From: Clostridiales bacterium
GTDB taxonomy: Bacteria > Bacillota > Clostridia > Christensenellales > Aristaeellaceae
NCBI GenBank assembly: GCA_029012285.1
Contig: JAQXLU010000063.1
Location: forward strand, 1 to 49,543
DNA: 49,543 bases
Direction: 5' to 3'
Below, piece by piece: positions 1 through 8,207 of the stretch (the stretch's first letter is position 1; each line of letters opens with the position of its first letter). Made by a program: the position numbers and the translations under genes. Under the pieces are notes generated by a model. The model was not told where the DNA came from, made no database searches, and was given only the letters and a program-made list of their open reading frames with translations.

Positions 1-2286
1 CTGGGGTATGAGACCGTTATGGTCAACTGCAATCCGGAAACGGTTTCCACCGACTACGACACCTCGGATAAGCTGTATTTTGAGCCGCTGACCTTTGAGG
101 ACGTGATGAGCATCTACCGGGAGGAGAAGCCGGTGGGGATCATCGCCCAGTTTGGCGGGCAGACGCCGTTGAATCTGGCACGGGCGCTCCAGGCAGCAGG
201 GGCGCGGATTTTGGGCACTTCCCCGGATTCCATTGATCTGGCGGAGGATCGGGATCATTTCCGCGCCATGATGGACAAGCTGGGCATCCCCATGCCCGAG
301 TCCGGCATGGCGGTCACGGTCGAAGACGCCGTGTCCATCGCCAACCGCATCGGCTACCCCGTGATGGTGCGCCCCTCCTACGTGCTGGGCGGCCAGAACA
401 TGATCATTGCCTACCAGCCCGCCGATATCGTGGAGTACATGCGGATCATCCTGGCCCAGGGCATCGAGAACCCCATCCTGATCGACCAGTACCTCAAGGG
501 CATCGAGGCTGAGGCGGACGCCATCTGCGACGGCGAGGACGTGCTGATCCCAGGCATTATGGAGCACATCGAGTCCTCCGGTGTCCACTCGGGCGACTCC
601 ATTGCGGTCTATCCCGCGTGGAACCTCACCGGCGCGATGTACCAGCGCCTGGTGGAGGTCACCCGTCAAATCGCCCTTGAATTGGGCACGCTGGGCTTGA
701 TCAACATCCAGTACATCGTCTACCATAACGAGGTGTACGTCATCGAAGCGAACCCCCGCGCCAGCCGCACCGTGCCCTACATCAGCAAGGTGACGGGCGT
801 GCCCATGGTCGACTTGGCCGTGCGCGCGATGCTGGGCGAGAAGATTCGTGACATGGGCTACGGCACGGGCTTGTACCGTCAGAGTCCCTATTTCGCGGTC
901 AAGGTGCCCTGCTTCTCCTTCGAGAAGCTGGCGGACGTGGATACCCACCTCGGCCCGGAGATGAAGTCCACCGGCGAGGTGCTGGGCCTGGGCACCAATC
1001 TGCAGGAGGCCATCTACAAGGGACTGGTCGCCGCGGGCTACAAGATGCGCCAGGGCGGCGGCGTGCTGATTTCCGTCCGGGATAAGGACAAGCCGGAGGC
1101 TGTGGGCGTGGCCCGCAAGTTCCAGGCCCTTGGCTTCAACATCTTCGCCACCACCGGCACCGCCCGCATGCTCCTGGAGCATGGCGTGTATTCCGCCGTG
1201 GTCAAGCATGAGGCCATGGAGCAGATGCTCACCATGGGCCAGGTGCAGTATGTGATTTCCACCTCCGTCAAGGGGCGCGATCCCCTGCGTGAATCCGTCA
1301 AGCTGCGCCGCAAGGCCGTGGAGCGCGGCATTCCGCTCTTCACCTCTCTGGATACCGCCAATGCCCTTGCCAACGCGCTGACCAGCCGCTATTCCCAGGG
1401 CAATGTGGAGCTGGTGGACATCAACCACATGCGCAAGGAGCCCAAAAAGCTCTCCTTCGTCAAAATGCGCGGCACGGGCAACGATTACCTCTATTTCGAC
1501 TGCTTCGAGCAGCAGCTGGAAAGCCCCGAATCTTTGGCGGTACGCTTGAGCAACCGCCGCAGCGGCGTGGGCGCGGACGGCATTGTGCTCATATTGCCCT
1601 CCAAGCGGGCGGACGCAAGGATGCGCATGTTCAACGCCGATGGCTCCGAGGGCGCGGTGGCTGGCAATGCACTGCGCTGCGTGTGTAAGTACCTGTACGA
1701 GTCCGGCCGGGTGCGCAAGGAGGAAATGCGCATCGAAACCGGCAGCGGCGTGAAGGCTGCCAAGCTGTTCATCCGCGAGGATCAGGTGTTCTCCGTGCTG
1801 GTGGATATGGGCCGTCCGGCCTTTGCCCCATCGGAGGTGCCCGTCAAGCTGGAGGGCGAGAAGGTGCTGGGCCGCCAGGTGTTCCTGGCCGGGCAGATGC
1901 GCGAGATCTCCTGCGTGTCCATGGGCAACCCCCATGTGGTGCTCTTTGTGGATGATGTGAACGCGGTGAACCTGGAGCAGGTTGGCCCGGCGATCGAGCA
2001 GGACGCGCTCTTCCCCGCCCGGGTGAACGTGAGCTTTGCGCAGATCGTCGACGGCAGCAGCATTGTGATGCGTGTGTGGGAGCGCGGCATCGGGGAAACC
2101 CAGGCCTGCGGCACCGGCGCCTGCGCAGTGGCTGTCGCTGCGGTGGAAAACGGAAGGTGCAAGCGCGACGCGGACATCGACGTGGCCCTGCCCGGCGGCA
2201 CCTTGGTGGTGCGCTACCAGGCGGACGGTCAGGTCTGGATGACTGGCGACGCGGTGATGGACTTCGAGGGTTCGATCCGCATCTAA
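1..2286 (+). CDS. carB: Carbamoyl-phosphate synthase large subunit (C-terminal part) fused to a diaminopimelate epimerase-like domain
   Basis: The reading frame is open from base 1, so the 5' end lies outside the window. About the first 475 codons are the second half of CarB: the second ATP-grasp unit (NCNPETVSTDYD, EANPRASRT) that makes carbamoyl phosphate for pyrimidine and arginine synthesis, then the allosteric MGS-like domain ending near ELVDINHM. With no stop codon and a linker of about ten residues, the frame runs into a DapF domain from about 1453 (FVKMRGTGNDY, NRRSGVGADG, FNADGSEG, MGNPHVV, ERGIGETQACGTGACA). DapF converts LL- to meso-diaminopimelate for lysine and cell wall. An ATG at 1429 sits at the junction but has no convincing ribosome-binding site, so I read one fused protein. 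The first catalytic cysteine of DapF is alanine here (codon 1660-1662), while the second is present (2107). A hairpin follows the stop. Confidence 0.93.
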   Translation: MGYETVMVNCNPETVSTDYDTSDKLYFEPLTFEDVMSIYREEKPVGIIAQFGGQTPLNLARALQAAGARILGTSPDSIDLAEDRDHFRAMMDKLGIPMPESGMAVTVEDAVSIANRIGYPVMVRPSYVLGGQNMIIAYQPADIVEYMRIILAQGIENPILIDQYLKGIEAEADAICDGEDVLIPGIMEHIESSGVHSGDSIAVYPAWNLTGAMYQRLVEVTRQIALELGTLGLINIQYIVYHNEVYVIEANPRASRTVPYISKVTGVPMVDLAVRAMLGEKIRDMGYGTGLYRQSPYFAVKVPCFSFEKLADVDTHLGPEMKSTGEVLGLGTNLQEAIYKGLVAAGYKMRQGGGVLISVRDKDKPEAVGVARKFQALGFNIFATTGTARMLLEHGVYSAVVKHEAMEQMLTMGQVQYVISTSVKGRDPLRESVKLRRKAVERGIPLFTSLDTANALANALTSRYSQGNVELVDINHMRKEPKKLSFVKMRGTGNDYLYFDCFEQQLESPESLAVRLSNRRSGVGADGIVLILPSKRADARMRMFNADGSEGAVAGNALRCVCKYLYESGRVRKEEMRIETGSGVKAAKLFIREDQVFSVLVDMGRPAFAPSEVPVKLEGEKVLGRQVFLAGQMREISCVSMGNPHVVLFVDDVNAVNLEQVGPAIEQDALFPARVNVSFAQIVDGSSIVMRVWERGIGETQACGTGACAVAVAAVENGRCKRDADIDVALPGGTLVVRYQADGQVWMTGDAVMDFEGSIRI

Positions 2287-2302
2287 TCAACGCAAAATCA
2301 AA

Positions 2303-2343
2303 AACAGTCGCTTGTCCTTCGTTGCGAGGGACAGGCGGCTGTT
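2303..2343. terminator. Hairpin terminator between convergent carB-dapF and XRE genes
   Basis: AACAGTCGCTTGTCC pairs with GGACAGGCGGCTGTT around an 11-base loop. On the minus strand it is followed by TTTTTGATTTT, a good intrinsic terminator for the XRE gene. It also stands just after the fusion gene, so it may serve both directions. Confidence 0.75.
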
Positions 2344-2579
2344 CATTTGCTGTAAATGTTGTTGCCGTGCAGTGGGGAGGGGACGTTGCTCAGCCCGGCG
2401 ATGTAGTCAATGGATACATTGTACAATTCCGCCAGGCGGATCACCAGCGCCAGTGGAATCTCGCGCTTGCCCTGCTCATAGTTGGTGTAGGTGGTTTTGT
2501 GCATGCCGATCTTGGCGACCAGCTGCTCCTGCGTCAGGTCGTGATCCTCGCGAAGATCGCGCAGACGGCGATAGTACAT
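2343..2579 (-). CDS. Small XRE-family helix-turn-helix regulator
   Basis: The 78-residue protein is almost only a HTH_3 DNA-binding domain: LRDLREDHDLTQEQLVAKIG, then the recognition segment MHKTTYTNYEQGKREIP and a helix ending NVSIDYIAGL. Such one-domain proteins are common in Clostridia and usually repress nearby genes. I start it at MYYRRLRDL because family members begin this way. An ATG two codons upstream (2585) is possible, and neither has a clear ribosome-binding site. The open frame continues further upstream but reads as antisense of the neighbouring gene. The target is unknown. Its promoter would have to lie inside the divergent gene. Confidence 0.8.
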   Translation of the reverse strand: MYYRRLRDLREDHDLTQEQLVAKIGMHKTTYTNYEQGKREIPLALVIRLAELYNVSIDYIAGLSNVPSPLHGNNIYSK

Positions 2580-2607
2580 CGGCATGCCCCAGGAGGTCAC
2601 TGAAGCG

Positions 2608-3000
2608 GTGGCCCGATTCGCCTGGCTTTGCACCATGACCCGGGACAAGCTGAAAATCATGGGCGCGCTGAACGACGAATTCTTTTCCGAGGCAGTGTTT
2701 GCCTTCACCTTTGGCGGGGCAGGGGAGGATGCCAAAGCGGAGTTCAGCTTTTGCTTTGACTGGCAGATGGTGGGCTTCTACGCCCTCATGGGCTATGAGC
2801 TGGGGGAGGGGCTGCGCATTGAGGATGGGAAGCGGGTGGTGTTTACCACTGACCACATGACCGGTTTGGATGCTGCGCTGCCTCCCGAAAACCGCGAAGC
2901 CTGGATCATGGAAGTGTTTCAGGACCAATGCCCGGACGCCGTGGCGTCGAATGTCCGCCACACGCCCCAGGGCATGACCATATGTTTCAAATTCAGATAA
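2608..3000 (+). CDS. Hypothetical protein, about 130 residues
   Basis: I do not recognise this protein. It is soluble and acidic, without signal peptide or membrane segment, with segments such as FFSEAVFAFTFGGAGEDAK and a C-terminal TPQGMTICFKFR. I choose the GTG start because AGGAGG lies at 2592-2597, ten bases upstream. ATG 2584 would put that motif inside the gene, and ATG 2635 has no such site. It is head to head with the XRE gene with only 28 bases between starts, so it may be that regulator's target or partner. It ends before a strong hairpin shared with the polyamine operon. Strand choice rests on the ribosome-binding site and protein-like composition. Confidence 0.55.
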   Translation: MARFAWLCTMTRDKLKIMGALNDEFFSEAVFAFTFGGAGEDAKAEFSFCFDWQMVGFYALMGYELGEGLRIEDGKRVVFTTDHMTGLDAALPPENREAWIMEVFQDQCPDAVASNVRHTPQGMTICFKFR

Positions 3001-3006
3001 GAAAGC

Positions 3007-3036
3007 GTCCCCCGCTGTCAGCGTGCAGCGGGGGAC
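3007..3036. terminator. Hairpin between convergent hypothetical gene and potD
   Basis: A perfect 11-base inverted repeat, GTCCCCCGCTG and CAGCGGGGGAC, with an 8-base loop, lies between two convergent genes. There is no long T run on either side, so termination strength is uncertain. Confidence 0.65.
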
Positions 3037-3051
3037 TTGCGTATACTACGA

Positions 3052-4092
3052 TTACTTGGTGTTCTTGATTTCCATCCACATGGCCTCGTAAACGGGGCGG
3101 AAGCTGTCGTCAATGTCGTGGAAGAACTCGCACTTCTCCAGCACCTCAGCGGCGGGATTCTGCACGTGGTTGTCTGTGTATTCCTCGCCCAGCAGGTCGA
3201 TCGCGCCCTGGTTGGGGGTGGAGTAGCAGATGTATTCCACGTTCATCTGCGCAATGTCGGGGCGGCAGAGGAAGTCGATGAACTTCTCGGCGTTTTCCTT
3301 GTTCTTGGCGGTCTTGGGGATGACCACGCCGTCCACCCACACGTTGGAGCCCTCCTCGGGCACGAAGTAGTCCAGATCCTCGTTCAGGTCAATGGCGTAC
3401 ATCGCGTCGCCGGACCACATCAGGGCCAGGGCAGCCTCACCGGCCACCATCTTGTCCTTGGTTTCGTCCACCTGGTAGGCCTTCACCACGCCGCTCTTCT
3501 TCTGGTCGATCAGCATCTGCTTGGCGGCCATCAGCGCGGGCACCTCCTGGGTGTTCATGCTGTAGCCCATGTACTTGAGGGTGACGCCCATGCTGTCGCG
3601 GATGGAGTCCAGCATGAACACCTGGTTCTGGTACTCGGTGTTCCACAGCGTCGCCCAGGACTTGACGGGGTCGGGGATCATGGTGGTGTTGTAGAGCACG
3701 CCCACGGTACCCCACATGTAGGGCACGGAGTACTTCTCCTCGGGATCGTAGTCGGGGTTGCGCAGGAAGTCAATGGTCTGGGCGGCGTTGGGCACGTTGT
3801 CGTAGTTGATTTCCGCCAGCATGTCCTTCTTGATCATGCGCTCGATGATGTAATCGGAGGGGAAGCACAGGTCGAAGGCGCCGGGATTGGCTTCAACCTG
3901 CACGATCATGTCCTCGTTGGTGGTGAAGCACATGTAGTTGACCTTGATGCCGGTTTCCTGCTCAAACAGGGTAATGACGGCGGGGTCGATGTAGTCTTCC
4001 CAGTTGTAGACGTTGACCACGCCCTCGGCGGAGGCAGGCACGGCAGCGAGCGCCAGCGCCAGGAGCAGGAACAGGGAAAGCAGCTTTTTCAT
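3052..4092 (-). CDS. potD: Spermidine/putrescine ABC transporter substrate-binding protein
   Basis: The 346-residue protein captures polyamines outside the membrane and delivers them to PotBC. It opens with a typical export signal (MKKLLSLFLLLALALA, likely cut after ASA). The mature part starts with VNVYNWEDYIDP, the hallmark of PotD/PotF, followed by FEQETGIKVNY and CFPSDYIIERM. No lipobox cysteine follows the signal core, although such proteins in Gram-positives are often lipoproteins, so how it is kept at the cell surface is unclear. GAGGAGG precedes the start. It is the last gene of the operon, 35 bases after potC. Confidence 0.95.
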   Translation of the reverse strand: MKKLLSLFLLLALALAAVPASAEGVVNVYNWEDYIDPAVITLFEQETGIKVNYMCFTTNEDMIVQVEANPGAFDLCFPSDYIIERMIKKDMLAEINYDNVPNAAQTIDFLRNPDYDPEEKYSVPYMWGTVGVLYNTTMIPDPVKSWATLWNTEYQNQVFMLDSIRDSMGVTLKYMGYSMNTQEVPALMAAKQMLIDQKKSGVVKAYQVDETKDKMVAGEAALALMWSGDAMYAIDLNEDLDYFVPEEGSNVWVDGVVIPKTAKNKENAEKFIDFLCRPDIAQMNVEYICYSTPNQGAIDLLGEEYTDNHVQNPAAEVLEKCEFFHDIDDSFRPVYEAMWMEIKNTK

Positions 4093-4127
4093 GTTGGATG
4101 AACCTCCTCAAAAGAATTGGGGATATG

Positions 4128-4895
4128 TCAGTCGTTGTTGGCGGTGCGGCGGTTGACGATGAGCAGCAGCACCAGCAGCGACACGAACATCAGCGCGGAC
4201 AGGGCATTGAGCGACGGGTCGATGCCCTTGCGGGCGGAGGAATAGATGAGCGTGGACAGGTTTTGCACCAGGGGCGAGGTGGTGAAGTAGCTGATGGTGA
4301 AATCGTCCAGCGAGAGGGTGAAGGCCAGCATCGCGCCGGTGATGATACCCTGCTTGCACTGGGGGATGAGGACGTGCAGCAGCGCGTACATCGGCGTTGC
4401 GCCCAGGTCAAGGGCCGCCTCGTAGGTGTGGCGGTTCATCTGCTTGAGCTTGGGCAGCACCGACAATATCACATAGGGGGTATCAAAGGTGATGTGGGCC
4501 AGCAGCATCGTCATGTAGCCGCGCTCCACCTTGGTGAAGATGAACAGCAGCATCAGCGAAATGCCGGTCACAATATCGGGCATGGTGTTGGGCAGATTGG
4601 TGAGGGTCATCATCAGCGCCTGGGGCCGCTTCTTCATCGAATGGATACCGATGGCGGCCAGCGTGCCCAGGATGGTGGCGACGATCATCGCCACCACCGC
4701 GATGGACAGTGTGACATACAGCGCGTTGAGGATGCGCTCATCCCGGAAGAGCTCGGCATACCAGCGCAGGGAGAAGCCTTCCCACTTGGCACGGGACTTG
4801 CCTGCGTTGAAGCTCTGCACAATCAGCACCAGGATGGGCACATACAGGAACACGAGCACCAAGCCCAGATAGCAGCGCTTGAGCCACTTGATCAT
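4128..4895 (-). CDS. potC: Spermidine/putrescine ABC transporter permease PotC
   Basis: This 255-residue inner-membrane permease has about six hydrophobic segments and the binding-protein-dependent transport signature (EAALDLGATPMYALLHV, the EAA loop that docks on the ATPase). The N-terminal MIKWLKRCYLGLVLVFLYVP and YVPILVLIVQSFNAGKS are typical of PotC. It pairs with PotB to form the polyamine channel. Its ATG overlaps the potB stop by four bases, and AAGGAGGTGG precedes it, so translation is probably coupled. Confidence 0.95.
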   Translation of the reverse strand: MIKWLKRCYLGLVLVFLYVPILVLIVQSFNAGKSRAKWEGFSLRWYAELFRDERILNALYVTLSIAVVAMIVATILGTLAAIGIHSMKKRPQALMMTLTNLPNTMPDIVTGISLMLLFIFTKVERGYMTMLLAHITFDTPYVILSVLPKLKQMNRHTYEAALDLGATPMYALLHVLIPQCKQGIITGAMLAFTLSLDDFTISYFTTSPLVQNLSTLIYSSARKGIDPSLNALSALMFVSLLVLLLIVNRRTANND

Positions 4896-5884
4896 GCAAT
4901 GCCACCTCCTTCACCGTTGGGATCGACCTTGCGCAGGATGGACAAACTCAGGAGGATCAGCAGCATCATGATCAGGGACAGGGCCGAGCCGACGTTCCAG
5001 TTGCCCTCGGTGAGGAACTTCGACTCAATCAGGTCACCGAACATCATCGTGTTGCCGCCGCCCAGCACGCGGGGGATGAAGAACGTGGTCACCGATGGCA
5101 TGAACACCATCGTGATGCCGCTCACCACGCCGGGGAGGGAGAGGGGCAGCGTGACCTTATACAGGGTCTGAATGCTGTTGCAGCCCAGGTCAGCCGCGGC
5201 CTCGGACAGGCGGTAGTCCATCTTGGCCAGCACCGTGTAGATGGGGAAAACCATGAAGGGCAGGAAGTTGTACACCATGCCCAGCAGCACGGCGCTGGAG
5301 TTGTACATCAGCTGTACACCGTCAAAGCCCAGCCATTTCAGGAACGTGTTGATGAGGCCCGAATCCTCCAGCAGGCTCATCCAGGCGATGGTGCGCAGCA
5401 GGAAGTTCATCCACATGGGGATGATGAAGAGCACCACCAGGGTGGGGCCCAGCTTCATGTGGCGATCCGCCATGAACAGCGCCGCAGGGTAGCCCAGCAT
5501 CAGGCAGATCACCGTGCAGCGGAAGGCCATCCACAGCGAGTAAACGAGGGTATCCACGTTCACCGTGCCACGGGTGATGTAAGCCGCGCCGCTCTCGCCC
5601 ATCACGTCCAGAATGACCTTGTTGGATTCATAGTTGGAATCCCAGAAATTCTTGAAGTTATCCAGGGTGAAGGCGCCGCTGGCGTCGGTGAAGGAGTAGT
5701 AGCTGATCAGCAGCACCGGCAGGATGGTGAAGATGATCATCCAAAGCGTATAGGGCGAAGCGAACAGGGAGCGGTGCATGCCGCGGTGACGCCTGATTGT
5801 CAGCGCAATCATGGTCACAAACACGGCAAGGCCCGCGCCCATGGCCGCCCAGGCCCACCAGGGGAGCGACATATCCGTGAGCAT
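4892..5884 (-). CDS. potB: Spermidine/putrescine ABC transporter permease PotB
   Basis: The second permease subunit, 330 residues. The family core starts around residue 38 (LFASPYTLWMIIFTILPVLL) and holds the EAA loop SEAAADLGCNSIQTLYKV. It is longer than usual because of an additional hydrophobic helix at the N-terminus (WWAWAAMGAGLAVFVTMIAL). A loop around residues 80-110 (NYESNKVILDVMGESG) is also longer than in E. coli PotB. AGGAGG stands at the right distance from the chosen start, one base after the potA stop, so the extra helix is probably real. Confidence 0.94.
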   Translation of the reverse strand: MLTDMSLPWWAWAAMGAGLAVFVTMIALTIRRHRGMHRSLFASPYTLWMIIFTILPVLLISYYSFTDASGAFTLDNFKNFWDSNYESNKVILDVMGESGAAYITRGTVNVDTLVYSLWMAFRCTVICLMLGYPAALFMADRHMKLGPTLVVLFIIPMWMNFLLRTIAWMSLLEDSGLINTFLKWLGFDGVQLMYNSSAVLLGMVYNFLPFMVFPIYTVLAKMDYRLSEAAADLGCNSIQTLYKVTLPLSLPGVVSGITMVFMPSVTTFFIPRVLGGGNTMMFGDLIESKFLTEGNWNVGSALSLIMMLLILLSLSILRKVDPNGEGGGIA

Positions 5885-5885
5885 G

Positions 5886-6977
<1,092 letters not shown>

Positions 6978-7010
6978 GCTGCCAAGCTCCCTTCGCTAAA
7001 TAAACGAATG

Positions 7011-7556
7011 TCAAAATACGGGCGGGTTGGACACCCACAGCACGCGGGCCTTTGTTTTGCCGGCGTTGACCAGATAGTGGGTCTCCCGCGGATGGATGCA
7101 GAAGCTGCAGCCGGTGCGCACGCGGGTTTTCTTTTCCCCGGTGACCAGATACACCGTGCCCTGCAGCACATAGCCAAATTCCTCGCCCTCATGGGGAGGC
7201 AGGGGATAGCTTTCGCCCCCCTCGTTCATTTCCACCAGGATGGGCTCCATGGAGTTCTTCTGCGCATCAGGCACCAGCCAGGTGATGGAGCCGCGCAGAT
7301 CCTCCTCGTCCTCCTTGACGAACATATCCTGGGGAGTAAAGACGGTTTTCTCGTTCTTGTCCTCGGAGAAGAACTGACTCAGGGACGAGCCGAGGCATTC
7401 CAGCATATCCGTCAGCGTGGCGATGGAGGGCGACGCCAAATTGCGCTCCACCTGGGAGATGAAGCCCTTGGACAGCTCGCAGCGGTCGGCCATGTCTTCC
7501 TGGGTCAGCCCGCGCTGCAGCCTCAGCTGGCGAAGCTTTTCGCCGATGTCCATCAT
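7011..7556 (-). CDS. XRE-cupin transcriptional regulator of the polyamine operon
   Basis: The 181-residue protein has an N-terminal helix-turn-helix (GEKLRQLRLQRGLTQEDMA, LSKGFISQVERN) and a C-terminal cupin_2 barrel (PLPPHEGEEFGYVLQGTVYL, SFCIHPRETHYLVNAGK). The layout matches PuuR-type regulators that sense polyamines or related small molecules in the cupin pocket. It is the first gene of the operon, 33 bases before potA, and AAGGAG precedes the ATG. Two strong palindromes lie between its promoter and start, so autoregulation is likely. The ligand is inferred from context. Confidence 0.92.
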   Translation of the reverse strand: MMDIGEKLRQLRLQRGLTQEDMADRCELSKGFISQVERNLASPSIATLTDMLECLGSSLSQFFSEDKNEKTVFTPQDMFVKEDEEDLRGSITWLVPDAQKNSMEPILVEMNEGGESYPLPPHEGEEFGYVLQGTVYLVTGEKKTRVRTGCSFCIHPRETHYLVNAGKTKARVLWVSNPPVF

Positions 7557-7595
7557 AGCGACCTCTCCTTTCGTTCAGTCCTGTGTGACTGATGA

Positions 7596-7632
7596 ACACA
7601 ATATTGTGTCCCGAAGTTTAGAAGAACTAAAC
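7596..7632. promoter_or_regulatory. Two palindromes, likely operators of the XRE-cupin regulator
   Basis: ACACAATATTGTGT (7596-7609) is a perfect 14-base palindrome. GTTTAG-N5-CTAAAC (7616-7632) is a perfect inverted repeat. Both lie just downstream of the operon promoter, where bound repressor would block transcription. Assignment to the adjacent regulator is inference. Confidence 0.6.
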
Positions 7633-7647
7633 CCGGGAGACGGTGAT

Positions 7648-7676
7648 ATTAAATCATATCGTCGGGTTCATGTCAA
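7648..7676 (-). promoter_or_regulatory. Sigma-A promoter of the regulator-potABCD operon
   Basis: On the minus strand TTGACA (7676-7671), a 17-base spacer and TTTAAT (7653-7648) form a near-consensus promoter that reads toward the XRE-cupin gene. Confidence 0.75.
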
Positions 7677-7865
7677 GGGCTTTTGAAGAATTTTTTGTCG
7701 CATGCCCGTTGTTTTTGCCTGATCATCTGCGCTGGTGCAGTCTTTTCGGCTTACCTGCCTGACAAAATGGTTTATCAGGAGTAAATCGCAGGCTTAGTTT
7801 GGCTGTCATGCACAAGGAAATGAAGGAAAGTATCCGCCAATGTGCGCCGGAGAAAGAATTGCCCC

Positions 7866-7894
7866 TTGCCAAAAACGCCAACTTGTGTTATGAT
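7866..7894 (+). promoter_or_regulatory. Sigma-A promoter of trpS
   Basis: TTGCCA (7866-7871), 17-base spacer, TATGAT (7889-7894). It lies right before the T-box leader. The preceding bases 7680-7865 are AT-richer and hold nothing I recognise. Confidence 0.75.
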
Positions 7895-7900
7895 GACCTA

Positions 7901-8138
7901 AACCGATGAGAAGCAGGGGAATCGTCAGGTCACCCACAGCGAGCCGGGGACAGTGCAAGCCCGGTGGCGGACGGCGAGGACATTGGGGCTTCGAGGGCGC
8001 GGGGGAAGGGCGATGAGCCTGCGTATCCTGCGACGGCTTCCGCCGTTACCGGGATTGAGCGGTACAGGGATACCTGTACAAGTGGGGTGGCACCGCAGTC
8101 ATCTGTCCCCAATGGAGAGGGACGGACGGCTGTTTTTT
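7901..8138 (+). promoter_or_regulatory. T-box leader, tryptophan-specific, controlling trpS
   Basis: The leader contains the stem I start (GATGAGAAG), the conserved GAGCCGGGG...GTGCAAGCCCGG arm near 7938-7967, a candidate specifier codon TGG at 7984-7986 followed by a TTCGAG element, and the diagnostic T-box sequence GGGTGGCACCGC at 8085-8096. A terminator follows: CAGTCATCTGTCCC (8096-8109) pairs with GGGACGGACGGCTG (8119-8132), then six T. In this family uncharged tRNA pairs with the specifier and the T-box bulge, forming an antiterminator. A Trp specifier fits the downstream trpS. The specifier was placed by eye, not by folding. Confidence 0.9.
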
Positions 8139-8207
8139 GATTCATGAATAACCTGGCGTGATGGCGTCCCCGGCCGGAGCACCGCGATGAAAAAGGAGGA
8201 AACCACC

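Noticed and set aside
1429-2286. dapF as a separate gene starting at ATG 1429
   Set aside because: No stop codon separates it from carB and there is no ribosome-binding site at a workable distance, so a fusion is the simpler reading. Internal initiation remains possible.
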